Below, piece after piece: positions 33,928 through 47,111 of a stretch of 64,000 bases of DNA (position 1 is its first letter; the number at the start of each line of letters is the position of its first letter). The DNA is from Paramecium tetraurelia (taxonomy: Eukaryota > Ciliophora > Oligohymenophorea > Peniculida > Parameciidae): NCBI RefSeq assembly GCF_000165425.1, contig NW_001799177.1, forward strand, positions 558,001-622,000. The letters are read 5' to 3'. Both the position numbers and the translations under genes were made by a program. Under the pieces are notes generated by a model that saw nothing but the letters and a program-made list of their open reading frames with translations, made no database searches and was not told the origin of the DNA.

Positions 33928-35493
33928 TCAATTAAATAGATTGGGACTACTATCTTCGTTTGAAATGGATTTTGCTTGATTTTTTGTTAATTTGAACTTT
34001 TCTATTGATTAGAAGTACCTAGTTGATCTAGATTTTCTTTATTTTTTATATCTTTTGTTTGATTCCGATCTGGATCTTGCTCTTCTAATAGAGCTGGAAG
34101 AAGAAGATTTCTATCTGAATAATTAGGAATAATACTAACCTTTTAGGTTTCATATCCTGTAGAGAAACTGAATTTTTGTATTATTATGCAAAGTTTTCAT
34201 TAATGTACTTTCCGCTTTCAAGGATCTTTTTAATTATTTTAATACAGGTCCTCCATTTTTAAAACACTCTATCTATTCTAAAATTAACACTGTTGCTTCC
34301 AACTTATGCTCCACTGATCCAATTACTTAAACCAAACAATCTAGCTATATTATTTATATTACATTATCCTATATCGGAATCATCCTTATAGGACATTACT
34401 TTTATTTATGCTCCTTTGGCTTTGTTTGCAAGTTCTTTTATTTGGCAGCCCTCTTTAAAAAGATAATATAGGATGATTATTTACTGGCTCCTATTAATTT
34501 GGATGCAAAATTGGCAGGCATAACTACTCTGATATCAAAATCTAATTTCTTGAATTATGAGCTAATTCTGCGAACAATAGATTTAATAGCTTCTTATACA
34601 TTTTTCAAGGTTCCAACTAACTATAAAATTTCTTCATCTTTTTTTAGTTTATTCTAAATTGAGATTCTAATAATATACTTTGATTGGGATTTCATTACTA
34701 CTTTTAGCTTTCATTTTTAATTAATATTTTTTTTCTAAATCTTTATTCTTTAGAATGTAATCCACTATTATATTCAAAAAGACAAGTTAAACCTAGTTAT
34801 TGATTAGAAATACCTTAGTAACAACTTTTCCTGGGTCTAATGGTTCTGCTCTCTTTATGTAATCATCTTCTGTAATTCCTCTTTAATGTAATTTATTTGT
34901 TATTAATTTAATGGCATTAAATATGCAATTAGCCTAACCTAAAGAATATACTAATATCTTTACCTACTATCTTAACTGATCTTAAAGAAAATTTATTGAT
35001 GGCATTATTCACAACCACATCAGTTTTTGTTTCTTATTAAATATTTTTAATTTGCTTTCCTGATGTACCAATCAAGTATGAGACAGTTCCTAAAATCTAT
35101 AGAATTTCCAACCTTCAGGTATTAGCATCATCATCTCAAAATTAGGGTTTTTTTTTTATTCAATTAATTAGAGTATTTTATTGATGGCTTCAAGTTATGA
35201 ATTTAATTTGTTATCATCATAATCAATAATTGAGAATGCTGTTCCCTCCAGCCCAGGAATTTGATTATTTCGATTCAGTTGAATAGACTTGATATCATAT
35301 TGTGACTAAACTATGTTATTTTTTGTACTTTCACATCCTCCAATATATTTTTCAATTCTTCTGATTTTATATATTTCCATTCAATAAAAAAATGAATTTA
35401 AAATTATCTTTTTCTTCTTGATTGCTCCTGAGGCGATGAGGACCTTGACGATTGGCCTGATAATCCTTGTTCATCCGCTATATCCTTAGACAT
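33928..35493 (-). CDS. Multi-KH-domain RNA-binding protein
   Basis: About 449 residues with nine introns (35306-35328, 35090-35112, 34939-34963, 34793-34813, 34654-34678, 34453-34484, 34341-34362, 34226-34245, 34115-34139); exon total is whole codons. An RS-like start (GQSSRSSSPQEQSRRKRQ) leads a degenerate KH unit. Two KH units with G-x-x-G loops follow: MMMLIPEGTVSYLIGTSGKQ and RVVMPANFASKLIGARGCQ. The tail is Ser/Arg-rich (SSSSSIRRARSRSESNKRY). KH domains bind single-stranded RNA; three KH domains plus RS-type ends suit PCBP/NOVA-like splicing or mRNA-stability factors in the nucleus. It is the most intron-dense gene here. Confidence 0.85.
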
Positions 35494-35615
35494 GGTAATT
35501 AATTATTATTTAATTTAATTCAAATATTAATTGTTTTATTGCATATATTGATATTCTATGTAAAATATCCTTACTTTCCTTAAATAATATTTTAATTAGA
35601 TTTATTTCTGAAGAG

Positions 35616-38600
35616 ATGCTTGAGAAGCTTAGTTAGAAGATAAGCGGCGGTACAACATCAAAAAGTGATGCTTGTGAAATATGTGGAAAACAATTTGATT
35701 GGTACAATTCTTTATCAAGCACTAGGAAAACCAAGTAGAATTAGTGTAAGAGATGCTTTAGAGGTGTTTGTTCAAATTGTAGTCAAGACAAAGCCATTAT
35801 AATTACTCATGATGCAAAAACTCCACATAGAATATGCAAAATTTGTAAGGACGATCAGTAGCAACAAAAATAAATAGTAGAAGGAGAGAATTGCAAAGTT
35901 GGATAATTATCTAATGTAGGTAGAAGATGGGTATCGATAATTTATGGAGACAAGTATTTTTTGATTATAGCTAGAATTGAAATCAAAAAGATTTAAGAAG
36001 AATATTAAAAAGCATTGCCAAGTTTTGTTTCCAATTCTAATTACGAAATTAAATAGTAAATTTAAACTAATCTGTTAAGAATCTTTAAGGAAGTATGAAA
36101 ATTTTTTATATACTTTTTAGAACAGATAATCATTAAATTATTCTTTAGCTGATTGGCATTATCGTTGTTGTGCAAATGAATAAGACAACATACTTGTACA
36201 AAAAATAAGTAATATATTAACATGCTTTTTCTAATCTAAGCCGGTTAGACTCACAAAAGGCTTAGTCTTTTTGACAACTTATATTTTATATTTTTGTGAT
36301 GAGCCTATTTCTTTGAAAGTGTTGTAATTTTTCCATGAAAAAATTATACCTCCAAGAATACAGTATCATAAGTTAGAGTAGGATGAAAGTAAACCAATTC
36401 TAGGCGAAGTTGATCTTTTGCTTGAAATGGTTAATGAATCTAGTAAGATGGAGAAGTCAGTTTAACAAAAAATTAAAGTGATTTTAGAATCCTATTCTAC
36501 TTAAATGTTGACAACATTTATGATCAATTCATTTGAATTTTATCTTGGCTTTTTCATATTTAATTAATTAGTCATCAATCATAATGTAATTTATAAATGA
36601 TTAATGTAGTTCTAAATGAGTGAGAAATTCTTAGCCTACATCTGTCGTGATTAATATAAAGCAATCTAAGAAATAAATGTTGATGAATTTCAGAGATTGA
36701 TTCTTAGAAATATTTAACTAGATAAATTTACTGCTTTCTTATCTCAAGAAGATGAAAAAAAAATTAAATATAGGAATTCCATTGCATAAAAAGAATAATA
36801 ATTATAATAATAATAATAATAAAATAATAAAATTGATGATAAAGAAGTTGAAAAACTGTTTGAAGCTTTGATTTAATTGGTTGATGAAGATCAAAGTAAT
36901 AAATTAGAATCCATGTAAAATGCAAGTAAATTTGATTGGAATAAAACATAAATTAAGGAATTAGTCAAGTCTATTAAAAAAAGAAATTCAGTTTTATAAA
37001 CTTAAACGCATTTAGAAGATTAATTGAAATAATATTAAGAAAAAAGCGCAGAGTAATTATAATAACAACAAATTGGATAAGGATTCATTTAAAGCGAAAT
37101 CGAAGAGAAGAATTAATTGATAAAATAATTATAAGATAAAATTAGATAACAACAATAATTAATATCAAACTATATAGAACAAACTAAATTATTAGAAGAA
37201 ACACATCAATAAAGCATGAAAAGTTAAGAAAGAGAATATTTAAAGATGATTGAAGAATTGAAAAACAATACTATTTTAAAATCTAATAAGGAGAGCTTTT
37301 ATGAAGAAAAAATATCTTCGCTTTAACTAGAGATGGAACGCAAAATAAAAGAGAAAGAAGAATTCATTAAAAGTAAAGAGGAGCAATAAGAAAAAGAGAT
37401 TTACTTAATTTCTGAATAATATGATAAAATTAAAAAGGATTTAGAGAATAAAGATATTCTGTATAAAAAATAATAAAAAGAATAGGAAAATTTATTTGAA
37501 TAATAATTAAGATAAGAATGTTAAAAATATGAGAATACCATAAAGACTTTGGATGAAAAATATCAATATTAAATAGAAAATTTAGAAAAATAAGTAATAG
37601 AGATAAATTAGTAAAAAAATTAAATAGAATTGGAAACCCAAGAAAAGATAAAAAATTTGGAAAATTTACTTAAGAAAAATTAAGAAGAATCTTAAAATTT
37701 ATTGAAACAAAATTTAGAGACCTATGAGGGAAAAATAGAATAAATGCAGATAAAATAATAAAATGAAATAGAAGGCATTCAAAACCGACTTTAAGATTAA
37801 AACTAAAAAGAAAATTAAAATAAAGAAAATATATACCAATAAGAAATAGAATAGATAAATTAAGATTATAAATAATAAATAAATGAAATTAGTTAGAATT
37901 TCAAAGAAATTATATAACGAAAAGATGAAAGTATTAAATAATAAGAATAGAAGATACAAGATTAAGATTCTAAACATTAAGAAAAATTATAATCTGTATT
38001 AGAATAGCATAGATTAGAATTAGAATCAAAAGAACAATCAATAAAATTATTAAAAGAAGAATCAAGTTAATATTTCACACAAGAAATATAACAAAATACA
38101 GAATCGTATGAAAAATAATTAGAATAAAAAGACTAAACATATCAATAAGAAATAAACGAAATTAATTAGAAATTTTAAGAAACTATGTTTTAAAAGGATG
38201 AATTAATCAAATAATAAGAATAGAAAATACAAGAATTAGATTAGCAATATTAAGGATAATTAAAAACTTTAGAAGAATATCATAAAAATAAATTCTAGTA
38301 AAAAGATGAAGAATATTAAAAATAATTAGAATAAAAAGACAAAGATTATAAATAATAAATAAATGAAGTTAACTAGAATTTCAAAGAAGTCCTTGAACAG
38401 AAAAATGAAATTATTAAATAATAAGAGTAGAAGATACACGATATAGAATTAAAACATTAAGAATAATTACAAATTTTAGCAGAATAACATAAAGTAGAAT
38501 TAGAATCAAAAGAATAATCAATAAAATTACTAAAAGAAGAATCAAGTTAATATTTCACCTAAGAATTGTAATAAAAAGATGAAACACATAAAAAATAATT

Positions 38601-41600
38601 AGAATAAAAGGATTAAGATCACAATATATAAATAGATGAAATAAATTAGAAGTTCAAAGAAATTATATCCTAAAAGGATGATTAAATAAAATAATAAGAA
38701 TAGAAAATACTAGATTTAGATTTAAATCAATAATAATAATTAAAATCCTTAGAAGAATAATATAAAAATGAATTATCATAAAAAGATGAGACAAATTAAA
38801 AATCATTAGAATAAAAAGATGAGGAATACAAAGAATAAATAAATGAAATTAATTAAAATTTCAAAGAAATTCTTTAACAAAAAGACGATTCCTTAAAACA
38901 ATAAGAGTTGAAAATACAAGATTTAGATCTGAATCATTAATAAAAATTAAAAACTTTAGAGGAGTAGCATAAAAATTAATTAGAATAAAATGATGAAGCC
39001 TATTCGAAATTATTAGAATAAAAGGATTAGGAGAATATAAAATAAATAAATGAAATTAGTTAAAATTTCAAAGAGATTCTTGAAAAGAAAGATGAAACCA
39101 TGAAATAATTAGAGTACAAAGTAAGTGATTTTGAATTAAAACTTTAAGAATAATAAAAATATTTAGAAGAATAGCATAAGCTAGAATTAGAATCAAAAGA
39201 ATAATCAATACAACTATTAAAAGAAGAATCAAACTAATACTTCACTTAAGAATTGAAATAAAAAGACGAAACACATTAAAAATAACTAGATTAAAAGGAT
39301 TAGGATCATATATAAGTAGTAAATGACATTAGTTATAAATTTAAAGAAGCTATATCTTAAAAAGATGATTAAATAAAATATTAAGAAGAGAAGATTTATA
39401 ATTTGAATTTGAATTATTAGGAATAATTAAAATCCTTACAGGAATAGCATAATAATTTATTATCACAAAAAGATGAGACACATTAAGGATAATTAGAATA
39501 AATAGACTTAGATCATAAATAATAAATAAATGAAATTAGTTAGAATTTTAAAGAAATTATTTAATAGAAAGATGATTCCTTAAAACAATTGGAATAGAAA
39601 ATACAAGATTTAGATTTAAATCATTAAGAATAACTAAAATCCATATTAGATTAGCATAAAGTAGAATTAGAATCAAAAGAATAATCGATAAAGCTATTAA
39701 AAGAAGAATCAAGTTAATATTTCACACAAGAATTATAACAAAAATCAGAATCATATGAAAAATAATTAGAATAAAAAGACTAAGATTATAAATAATAAAT
39801 AAATGAAATTAACTAGAATTTCAAAGAAGTCCTAGAAGAGAAAGAGGAAAATCTTAAATAATAAGAGCAAAAGTTAAATGATATAGAATTAAAAAATTAA
39901 GAATAATTTAAATCCTTAGCTGAATAACATAAAGTAGAATTAGAATCAAAAGAGCAATCAATAAAATTATTAAAAGAAGAATCCAGTTAATATTTCACAT
40001 AAGAATTGCAATAAAAAGATGAAACACATTAAAAATAATTAGAATAAATAGACTAAGATCACAAAAAATAAATAGATGAAATAAATTAGAATTTCAAAGA
40101 AATTATATCCTAAAAAGATGATTAAATAAAATAATCAGAATCGAAAATACTAGATTTAGATTTACATTATTAATAATAATTAAAATCCTTAGAAGAATAA
40201 TATAAAAATGAAATATCATAAAAAGATTAGGACTTAAAATAATAAATAAATGAAATTTAAATTAATTATTAAAATTAAATTTCAAATGTTTCCCAAAAAC
40301 TTTAAGAAGAACTTATTTAAAACGATTAATTAACAAATTAAATTTCATTACTTCAATAGATTTATGACAAGCAATTACTATAAAAAGATGATGAATATAA
40401 AAATCTAATTCTTGAAATAAGTGAAAATCATTTGAGGTAACTATAAAACATTAATCCTTCCTCTTAGGATGATAATAAACAAAATGAATCTAATAATAAC
40501 TAACTTTAATAGTAATTTAATCTATAAATATGTTAAAAAGATGAATAAATCTTAAATTTAACCTTAGAGAATGAGTAATTAAGAGAATAGATTGTAACTG
40601 AAAATAAAGTGACTGCATAATAATAATAGATTTATATCAAAGATGATTTCAATCAGCAATAAGAATAATTATCTAATTAAAATCATAAACTAATTAATGA
40701 AGATAGTAATAATTAAACAAATACTGACTTTTAAATCATAGAAGAAAATTTGAAATCTTTAATAAATGAATAAAATGAATAAATATCTGAATTAAAGCAA
40801 AAAGATTTTGATAATTAAAATATTATAGAATCTCTAAAACAAAATTTTGAATCAAAATAGTAAGAACTATAGAGTAAATATTAAGGTTAAATTGATGCAT
40901 GTATGAAAGATTATGAAGATGAAAAAGATAAAATGTAAAATTAATTTAAACAAGTCCAAAATGATTTGGAAGAAAAATATAAATTGGAAATATTTGAACT
41001 TCTTGAAACTATATCGAAATTAAGATTTTAGATATAAGATATTGAATCTAGTTTGTAAAATACAAATGCTGAATTATTTTCACAGTAGACAAAATTAAAA
41101 TAAATAATTTAATTACAATTTGAAGAATAATTGAAGAAATAGGCATCAGAAAAAGATGAAATCATTTCAAATTTCGAGAAATTAAGATATTAATATAACT
41201 AAACTCTTTAGTTGAACTAACAAAAGGATTCAGAAATATAGGAATAAAAATCATTTATAGAGGATTTGAAGAAGAATATTGATGAAACCAATCAACTATT
41301 ATCTTTAGTAAATTTATAAACTGAGAGCCTAAATCAACATATAATAATTTTAAATAATTAAATATTAAGTTTGAAAAGGAAAAAGTTGATTAAACTGGCT
41401 TAACCTAAAATACTGCAAAAGAGTTGCAAGATAATCTTTTACAATTAAGAAATCAACTAATTCTAAAGGAGAGTGAAATATACTCATTAAGATTGCAATT
41501 TATTGATGCAAATTCTTAAAGGCTTAATTATTTTTATTAAGTATAGAATTATATCAAAGAGATGAAATTAATGTCTGAAAAGCTATAGACTTATGATCAA

Positions 41601-41879
41601 AGCGATGTATAACAAATAACTTCATATTATGAAGAGAAAATTAAATTATTAGATTAATCTTATGAAGAATAGATGAATCGATTGTTTTAATAACTGAAAT
41701 AGAACTAAGATAAAGAGCAAATTGCTTAATCTTAATCATCTTAGCAATCCTAAAAAGGAAATGCTTAATAAGGTGGTTCATCTTAATTAAAGGATACCAA
41801 AATTACAGGTAGAGTTTAAATGCTAGAAATTTAATAGGAATCAAAAAATGAGTAACCAGAAGATTGTACAGTTTTTTGA
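35616..41879 (+). CDS. FYVE-related zinc-finger protein with giant repetitive coiled coil
   Basis: About 2050 residues with introns at 36093-36120 (28), 36209-36240 (32), 36586-36609 (24, with an in-frame TGA) and 41308-41327 (20). Residues 20-80 hold four CxxC pairs: CEICGKQFDW, QCKRCFRGVCSNCS and RICKICKDD, the spacing of a FYVE finger. The R+HHC+ lipid-binding signature is absent. A globular region follows (residues about 150-330), then about 1700 residues of Gln/Glu/Lys-rich coiled coil with internal tandem repeats. The domain order recalls EEA1-type tethers turned around, so a membrane-tethering role is an inference. One extra A in the A6 run at 36200-36205 breaks frame at the second intron boundary. 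Confidence 0.82.
37700..40260 (+). repeat. Tandem repeats of about 200 and 275 bases encoding coiled coil
   Basis: About eleven recurrences of an INEI[SN]QNFKEI motif fall at roughly 37870, 38158, 38360, 38637, 38850, 39047, 39325, 39527, 39800, 40077 and 40245. Spacing alternates near 200 and 275 bases. The longer unit carries an extra block, LESKEQSIKLLKEESSQYFT, present five times (near 38018, 38498, 39186, 39666, 39936). Copies are close at the DNA level, implying recent duplication or gene conversion. Confidence 0.85.
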
Positions 41880-42241
41880 CCTGATCTAAACGAAAGAATG
41901 AATTATAATATATTAGCAAATGACAAATATAATCTTAAATTTTATAAAATAATTTTATTATTTTTCTAAGAAGTCTTATTTAACTTTATCTAATTCGAAA
42001 AATTACTAATCTTTCTTTGAAATTAAAAAATACTATTCAGATCCTGAAGAAAAATATTAATTCTTGAGGATAATCATATCAAATAAAACCTTTTTTGTAT
42101 CTACAAAATTCACTTATTTGTATCAATTTTATTTTAAAAAGTTATATATTTTTAGATTAAACTCGTAAAACTTATTTTAAAACTGGCATTAAAATAATTC
42201 TTTTTGTAGTGTTAATAATTATTGAACATTAACATAATATA
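41880..42241. other. Intergenic region, nothing secure
   Basis: AT-rich spacer between two plus-strand genes. One open frame of about 85 codons is present (SKKSYLTLSNSKNY onward) but lacks a start, and such frames are expected by chance with a single stop codon. Confidence 0.4.
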
Positions 42242-44076
42242 ATGATACAAATTAAAAGAATTATTAATTTTCTTATGTAATATTAAAATGAATCTGAACA
42301 ACTAAATCGAAAACAGTAATTACTGAGGAGAGAAATATATGATAAAGGATATGATTGCTAAGCTTTCTAAGATTATATGGAATAACTAAAAGTTAATGGT
42401 ATTATTAACTTATTTAAATTTAGGTGGATAGGATGTAAACATATGGACTTATCAAGAGCTTCAAGAAGCAATAAGTTTATTTTAAACAACAAATCAACCA
42501 TAAATGGAAACCATTGAACTGGATGATGTATCATACAGATAATCAGAATTTGATGATCATGCATAATTCGAAGTGCCTTAGAATTTAGATGAATAATTGC
42601 CATAAGTAAAACAAGAGCAATAATTGCAGAATTAAAAATAATAAAATTAAATAGTATCAAATGGAATGCATGAAGAAATTGTAGCTAAACCATCTGTTGA
42701 TAATGAAAGATTTTATTAAAAAGTCCATTTATGTAAATTATAGGATAAAAAAATGATACTTACTGCTAATGAAATTAATGTATAGATTACAAAATTTGAG
42801 AAAATTCAAGGAGGCTTGTTGTCAGCCTCTTATTATATATATATCATAAATACAGAACCTATTGGTTGGAATGTCTAAAGAAGATATAATGATTTCGTAT
42901 GGCTAAGAGAAGTGCTAAATAAAATGTATCCTGGTAGATATGTATCATATTTTATTAATTGAATAGATTCCCCCATTACCAAAAAAAACTGTATTGAAAA
43001 ATGATCAAGAACTTTACTTAATAAAGAGGATGAAATTTTTAGAGGTAATGTATCTCTTAATTATACTATAGAAATTTCTTTAAGGTTTGTTTCAAATTGA
43101 ATTGATAAGACATGATAAATGGTTTTATGCATTTTTATCAATAAAAGAAGAAAAAGATTTTAAGCAGATATAAAAATTAAGTACTCAATTATCAAGAGTA
43201 ACAAAATTGGAATAAATTATTTCTTTAGACGGATAAGTTTAATTGTAAATTAATGACAATTTAGTGACATATAATCAGGAATCTTCTTCATTAATAAATT
43301 CAATTGATTTAAGTTATAAAAAATTAAGAAAGGAGTCTAAACAATTATTGTTAGACTTTGATCAGCTATCAAATACTATTTACAATATGGGTTAAACCTG
43401 CACTGATCTATATTAGTTTTCAAACAAGTTCAACTAATCAATTTCATAAGGAAAAATTTCTAAATTGGATATTCTTTATATATCAATGAATAATATGTTA
43501 GTTTAATGGGGGAATAATTTAACAGCTTAGATAAAAATCGTTCAAGAGGAGCTGTGTTCCTTTTTCAAATTTCACCATCATTCAATAACCTCCTTAAAAG
43601 AAGTAACTAAATTTATCAAAATAGTTCATTAAATAAAAAGAGTAAGCACAATAGGAGTATGAAAAATTTAAATCAAAATTAGAGTTAAAGAAGCATAAAC
43701 TATTTGCATCATAAGATTTTAATAGATGGGAAGTACCCTCTATATAAATCAAGGCCTTACAGGATAGCAACTTGACTTAAAACAGAGAAGTTTGTTTGGC
43801 TATAATGCTACCTTAAGAAACTACTCTATAGGAAGAACTTAAGAACATTTTTGCCTTTTATAATTATTAATAATTTTCAGAAATTAATAGTCATCTTGAA
43901 AATACAGTAACAGCATTTTCAGAACACTTTATAAAGTTTTGCAGTTTATAAAAAGAAATGCTTGCTGAAGTATTATTATAGATTAAATTAATTAGCAAAA
44001 ATTAGTATGGGACAAGAGCATTGTTAATTTTAATAATTTACACTACCCACAATAAATTATATTAAAGAAAACTTGA
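42242..44076 (+). CDS. PX-domain protein, sorting-nexin-like
   Basis: About 569 residues with five introns (42399-42423, 42942-42966, 43045-43071, 43603-43624, 43970-43995). The PX domain is in the middle: RRYNDFVWLREVL with the phosphoinositide-binding Arg, MYPGRYIPPLPKK proline loop, and KWFYAFL. Upstream is a Q-rich acidic segment. Downstream is a long helical region (SRVTKLEQIISLDGQ to KLVWDKSIVNF) compatible with a BAR domain. PX-BAR nexins bind phosphoinositides on endosomes and shape tubules. The BAR call is inference from length and helicity. Confidence 0.85.
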
Positions 44077-44133
44077 TTATATATAAATGATCCATTAATA
44101 TAATATCAAATTTGTTTAAAATTGATATAATTT

Positions 44134-45493
44134 TCAATTCCAAATATCATCATCATTTAAAAAGTGAGTAACCATTTTTAATGATGCAATTGGCAAATTG
44201 TTTGGAGCCATGTGTCCTGCATTATATATTGTGGCATAATAGAAATTTTTATATTTTTTAATTGTTCCTGCTGTTTCTTCTACATCAAAGTCTTCTCTCT
44301 TGGCTTTAAATGAGTATTTTGTTTATTTTTTCCATTCATAAATATCTTTCCACTCCAATTAATTCAAGACATAATTTATAGAAGGAGTATTGCAAATAAT
44401 ATCTCTTGATCCTTGATATATCATAACTTTGTATCCTTGATTTAAAAGAAATTCTACATTAGTCTTTTGTGTAACTGAAATATCAACTTCAAAATTTTTT
44501 TCAACTTCAGGATTGCATGGTTAATAGATTAGATCATCTGGAGCACCAAATTATTTTCTGTGCTGATTAATGAATTCTGTGAACAAATCTTCGCCAAAAC
44601 CTTCATTTAAATAATCTTAATAATCATAGGGACTTATTTATCCTGTGAATTTTGTGAGAATATAAAATATTCCTGCGAATCCATCAAAAGTGGATTTCAA
44701 GTATTATCCATTTAAGACATCGGCTTATGCTTTAGCCATTTAATTTTCAGTAAAGGTTTTCTTCTGTTCATTGAAAATACCTAGAGAATAAAGCATTGGT
44801 GCATAACTTTGGTATTATAAGAAAGCATCTGTCCAACCATTTCCAATAGCAACACCTTAAAAATTCATCTCTAAGTTTGATTTTGCTAATGCAGCTCCAA
44901 CTGCTGGAACATAGTGACCGCCATAACTAACACCAAAGACATAGAATTTAGTTTGTTTAAATTGTGGCCTTTATTAAAAAAATATTCTAAAGAACTCCAC
45001 CAGGTACAATCCAGCTAAATCTGAACTTCCAACATTTCGATGTGGGTTTGAATAACTCAGTCCTACTTCAAAAGGTTAATCAATAAAAATAACATGAGCT
45101 ACTTTGTTCCAAGTGTTTAATCCTTTTTTGACTGAGTAATCTTTGTCTCCTTTTTTATAAGCATGATATGGCCCAACATTTTGGAAAATATGCATTAAGG
45201 ATGCGCATCCTGGTCCACCATTCAACCATAAGATAAAATTATCATCCTTTTTAACATCAGACAATTTTGAAATGCCTTCCTTCAAAAACAAATGATAAAA
45301 GAATTAATTGTTTCCATTTTCTAGGTCATTTACACCTACATATCCAGTTTCGGAATAAAAATCTGTTAAGGGTTCTAATTGTTTGTAGAAATCTTAAATA
45401 TAAATTTATTTTCATACTTGTTTAATCTATGAAGGTGAAGGATTACTACGATATGGCTATTAGTAGTGCCAAGATAATAAAATTTTTTCTCAT
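44134..45493 (-). CDS. Serine carboxypeptidase, family S10
   Basis: About 444 residues with one 25-base intron (45393-45417). A signal peptide (MRKNFIILALLIAISQQS) leads the family signature LWLNGGPGCASLMHIFQNVG. The catalytic Ser is in FYVFGVSYGGHYVPA, Asp in YQGSRDIICNTP and His in NAGHMAPNNLP, so the triad is complete. These enzymes remove C-terminal residues in lysosomes or vacuoles. The usual glutamate near the nucleophile loop (WLNGGPGCAS) and length fit active enzymes. Ciliates encode many paralogues. Confidence 0.93.
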
Positions 45494-45627
45494 CTTATAG
45501 ATTAATTATTAAATTATATTTCGATGACTTCATCGTTTTTAGAATAAATAAAGAAATCGATCATTGAATATGTCATATTGTGCAATTTTATTTTAACAAC
45601 TTTTACTTTATTAATTAAATTATATAA

Positions 45628-46485
45628 TCAAATGCTTAAGATCAATTTTTAATAAGTACTTCCATATATATCACTTTAAACTAGTATGTTATTTTCCTTA
45701 TCCAAACTATAAAAACAGCCATTCTGAGGCATTGTTTTCAAGATTGTACAGGATTGATAATCAAATAGCTTGATTTCGACATAATTAATGATTAGTATTA
45801 CTCTATCATTAAAGCAAAATAAAGCATCCATAAATTCACCCTCCAATTAAAGTACTCTTAAAGTTTTTTATTTATTTAAACTAATGATCTTTATTTTATC
45901 ATCTATTTATACCAGGATCTATTCATTTTTCATCAAATTTTATTTAACTCCACATATCTCTTAAACTTTTGATAGCACCCTATTAGTATGATAGAAAAGT
46001 TTTCTATTTTCCAAATTATAAAAACATATGTTTCCATCGGAACTTATGGTTGTAAGAAATTTTTAGTTATGAAATAATAGCTAATGCTAGATTTTTCCTT
46101 TCAACTAATTAATTTGATGGATCACTTAAAAGGTCTCCAAATTCCAAATAAATATCATTTCATCATGACTACAAGAAATTAACTTCTTCCCTTTTTCAAA
46201 AAATATCAAGCCTTTTATTCTATTAAAATGTGCAGGAAGGCTTTGAAATATTTTGATGATTTCATATTTATGAACTTGTAAAATCAAAATTGAATTATCC
46301 CCTTAATTTACAGCTATTTTAAAAGAAGCCTGATCAAAAGCTAATTCTTAAACACATAAATCTGTTTAAGAATATTTCATTTTAGCATTAGTTTATTCAT
46401 CGTAAAGTAAAATCTCATTTTCATAACATACAATAATAAATTGATTTGATTAGGAGATGTAAGTCATTTCAGGTTAACAATCCAT
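45628..46485 (-). CDS. WD40-repeat protein
   Basis: A single exon of 285 residues. Repeating strand patterns with WD-like ends are visible: IISCSHDEMIFIWNLE (after KGLIFFEKGKKL), TTISSDGNICFYNLENRK and NYVEIKLFDYQSC. About six or seven blades can be counted loosely. There is no signal peptide or membrane segment. WD40 propellers are interaction platforms; nothing points to a particular complex. An open frame runs on between its stop and the carboxypeptidase start but is not joined by a usable intron. Confidence 0.75.
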
Positions 46486-47111
46486 TTTTTATTAAAATAA
46501 TAAATATAAAGTAATTCAAAATAAGAGGACCTTTATCAAAATTAAACTTTACAAATAATTATTATATATACACAAGAAGCTCTGTCTCTCAATTAATTTG
46601 ACTAATACTAATCTTTAAATTAAGGTATCGTTTTGAAATCCATTATTTAATATTGTTGAGGTTTAGATAGATTCTAATAGAATTAAATCAATTAATAGAG
46701 AATTATTCTTAAGTGCAAGGAAAATCGTATGGTTAAGATAATTAGTGCAGTTTTATAAAAATAATTTTAGCAAAACAATTACAAATTAAATTATTATAAA
46801 AAAAACAAACCTCTGTTAAAAAAAAGAGTAGATATAAAAAAAAAATATAATTACGAAAAAGGTATCTAATTAATCGATATTTACATAGATTGTACTATAT
46901 TAAAATAAATTAGGGCATAAAAATAAAGAAAAAAAAAGATAAAATCAAAAAATTAAAATAAAGGATTAAAATACGAGATAGATTGTAAATTAATCTAACT
47001 CTTATTCTTATGCTTAACTGTTATCAAAATTAATAAATTTTAACAATTCTTTCTTTTTAATTTATTATAAAATTGCAATTATTTAGTTATGAATTGTATA
47101 TTGATGATATA
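46486..47111. other. Intergenic region with poly-A tracts
   Basis: Very AT-rich, with several A runs of 6-10 between 46790 and 46960. A short minus-strand open frame (46516-46750) has no start. No RNA gene recognised. Confidence 0.45.

Noticed and set aside
35380..35493. Frameshift near a T7 run at the KH gene start
   Set aside because: A 23-base intron at 35306-35328 joins the RS-rich N-terminus to the first KH unit in frame.
45490..45627. Extension of the WD40 gene to overlap the carboxypeptidase start by four bases
   Set aside because: It depended on a misread base count; with the correct sequence no usual intron removes the TGA at 45628-45630.
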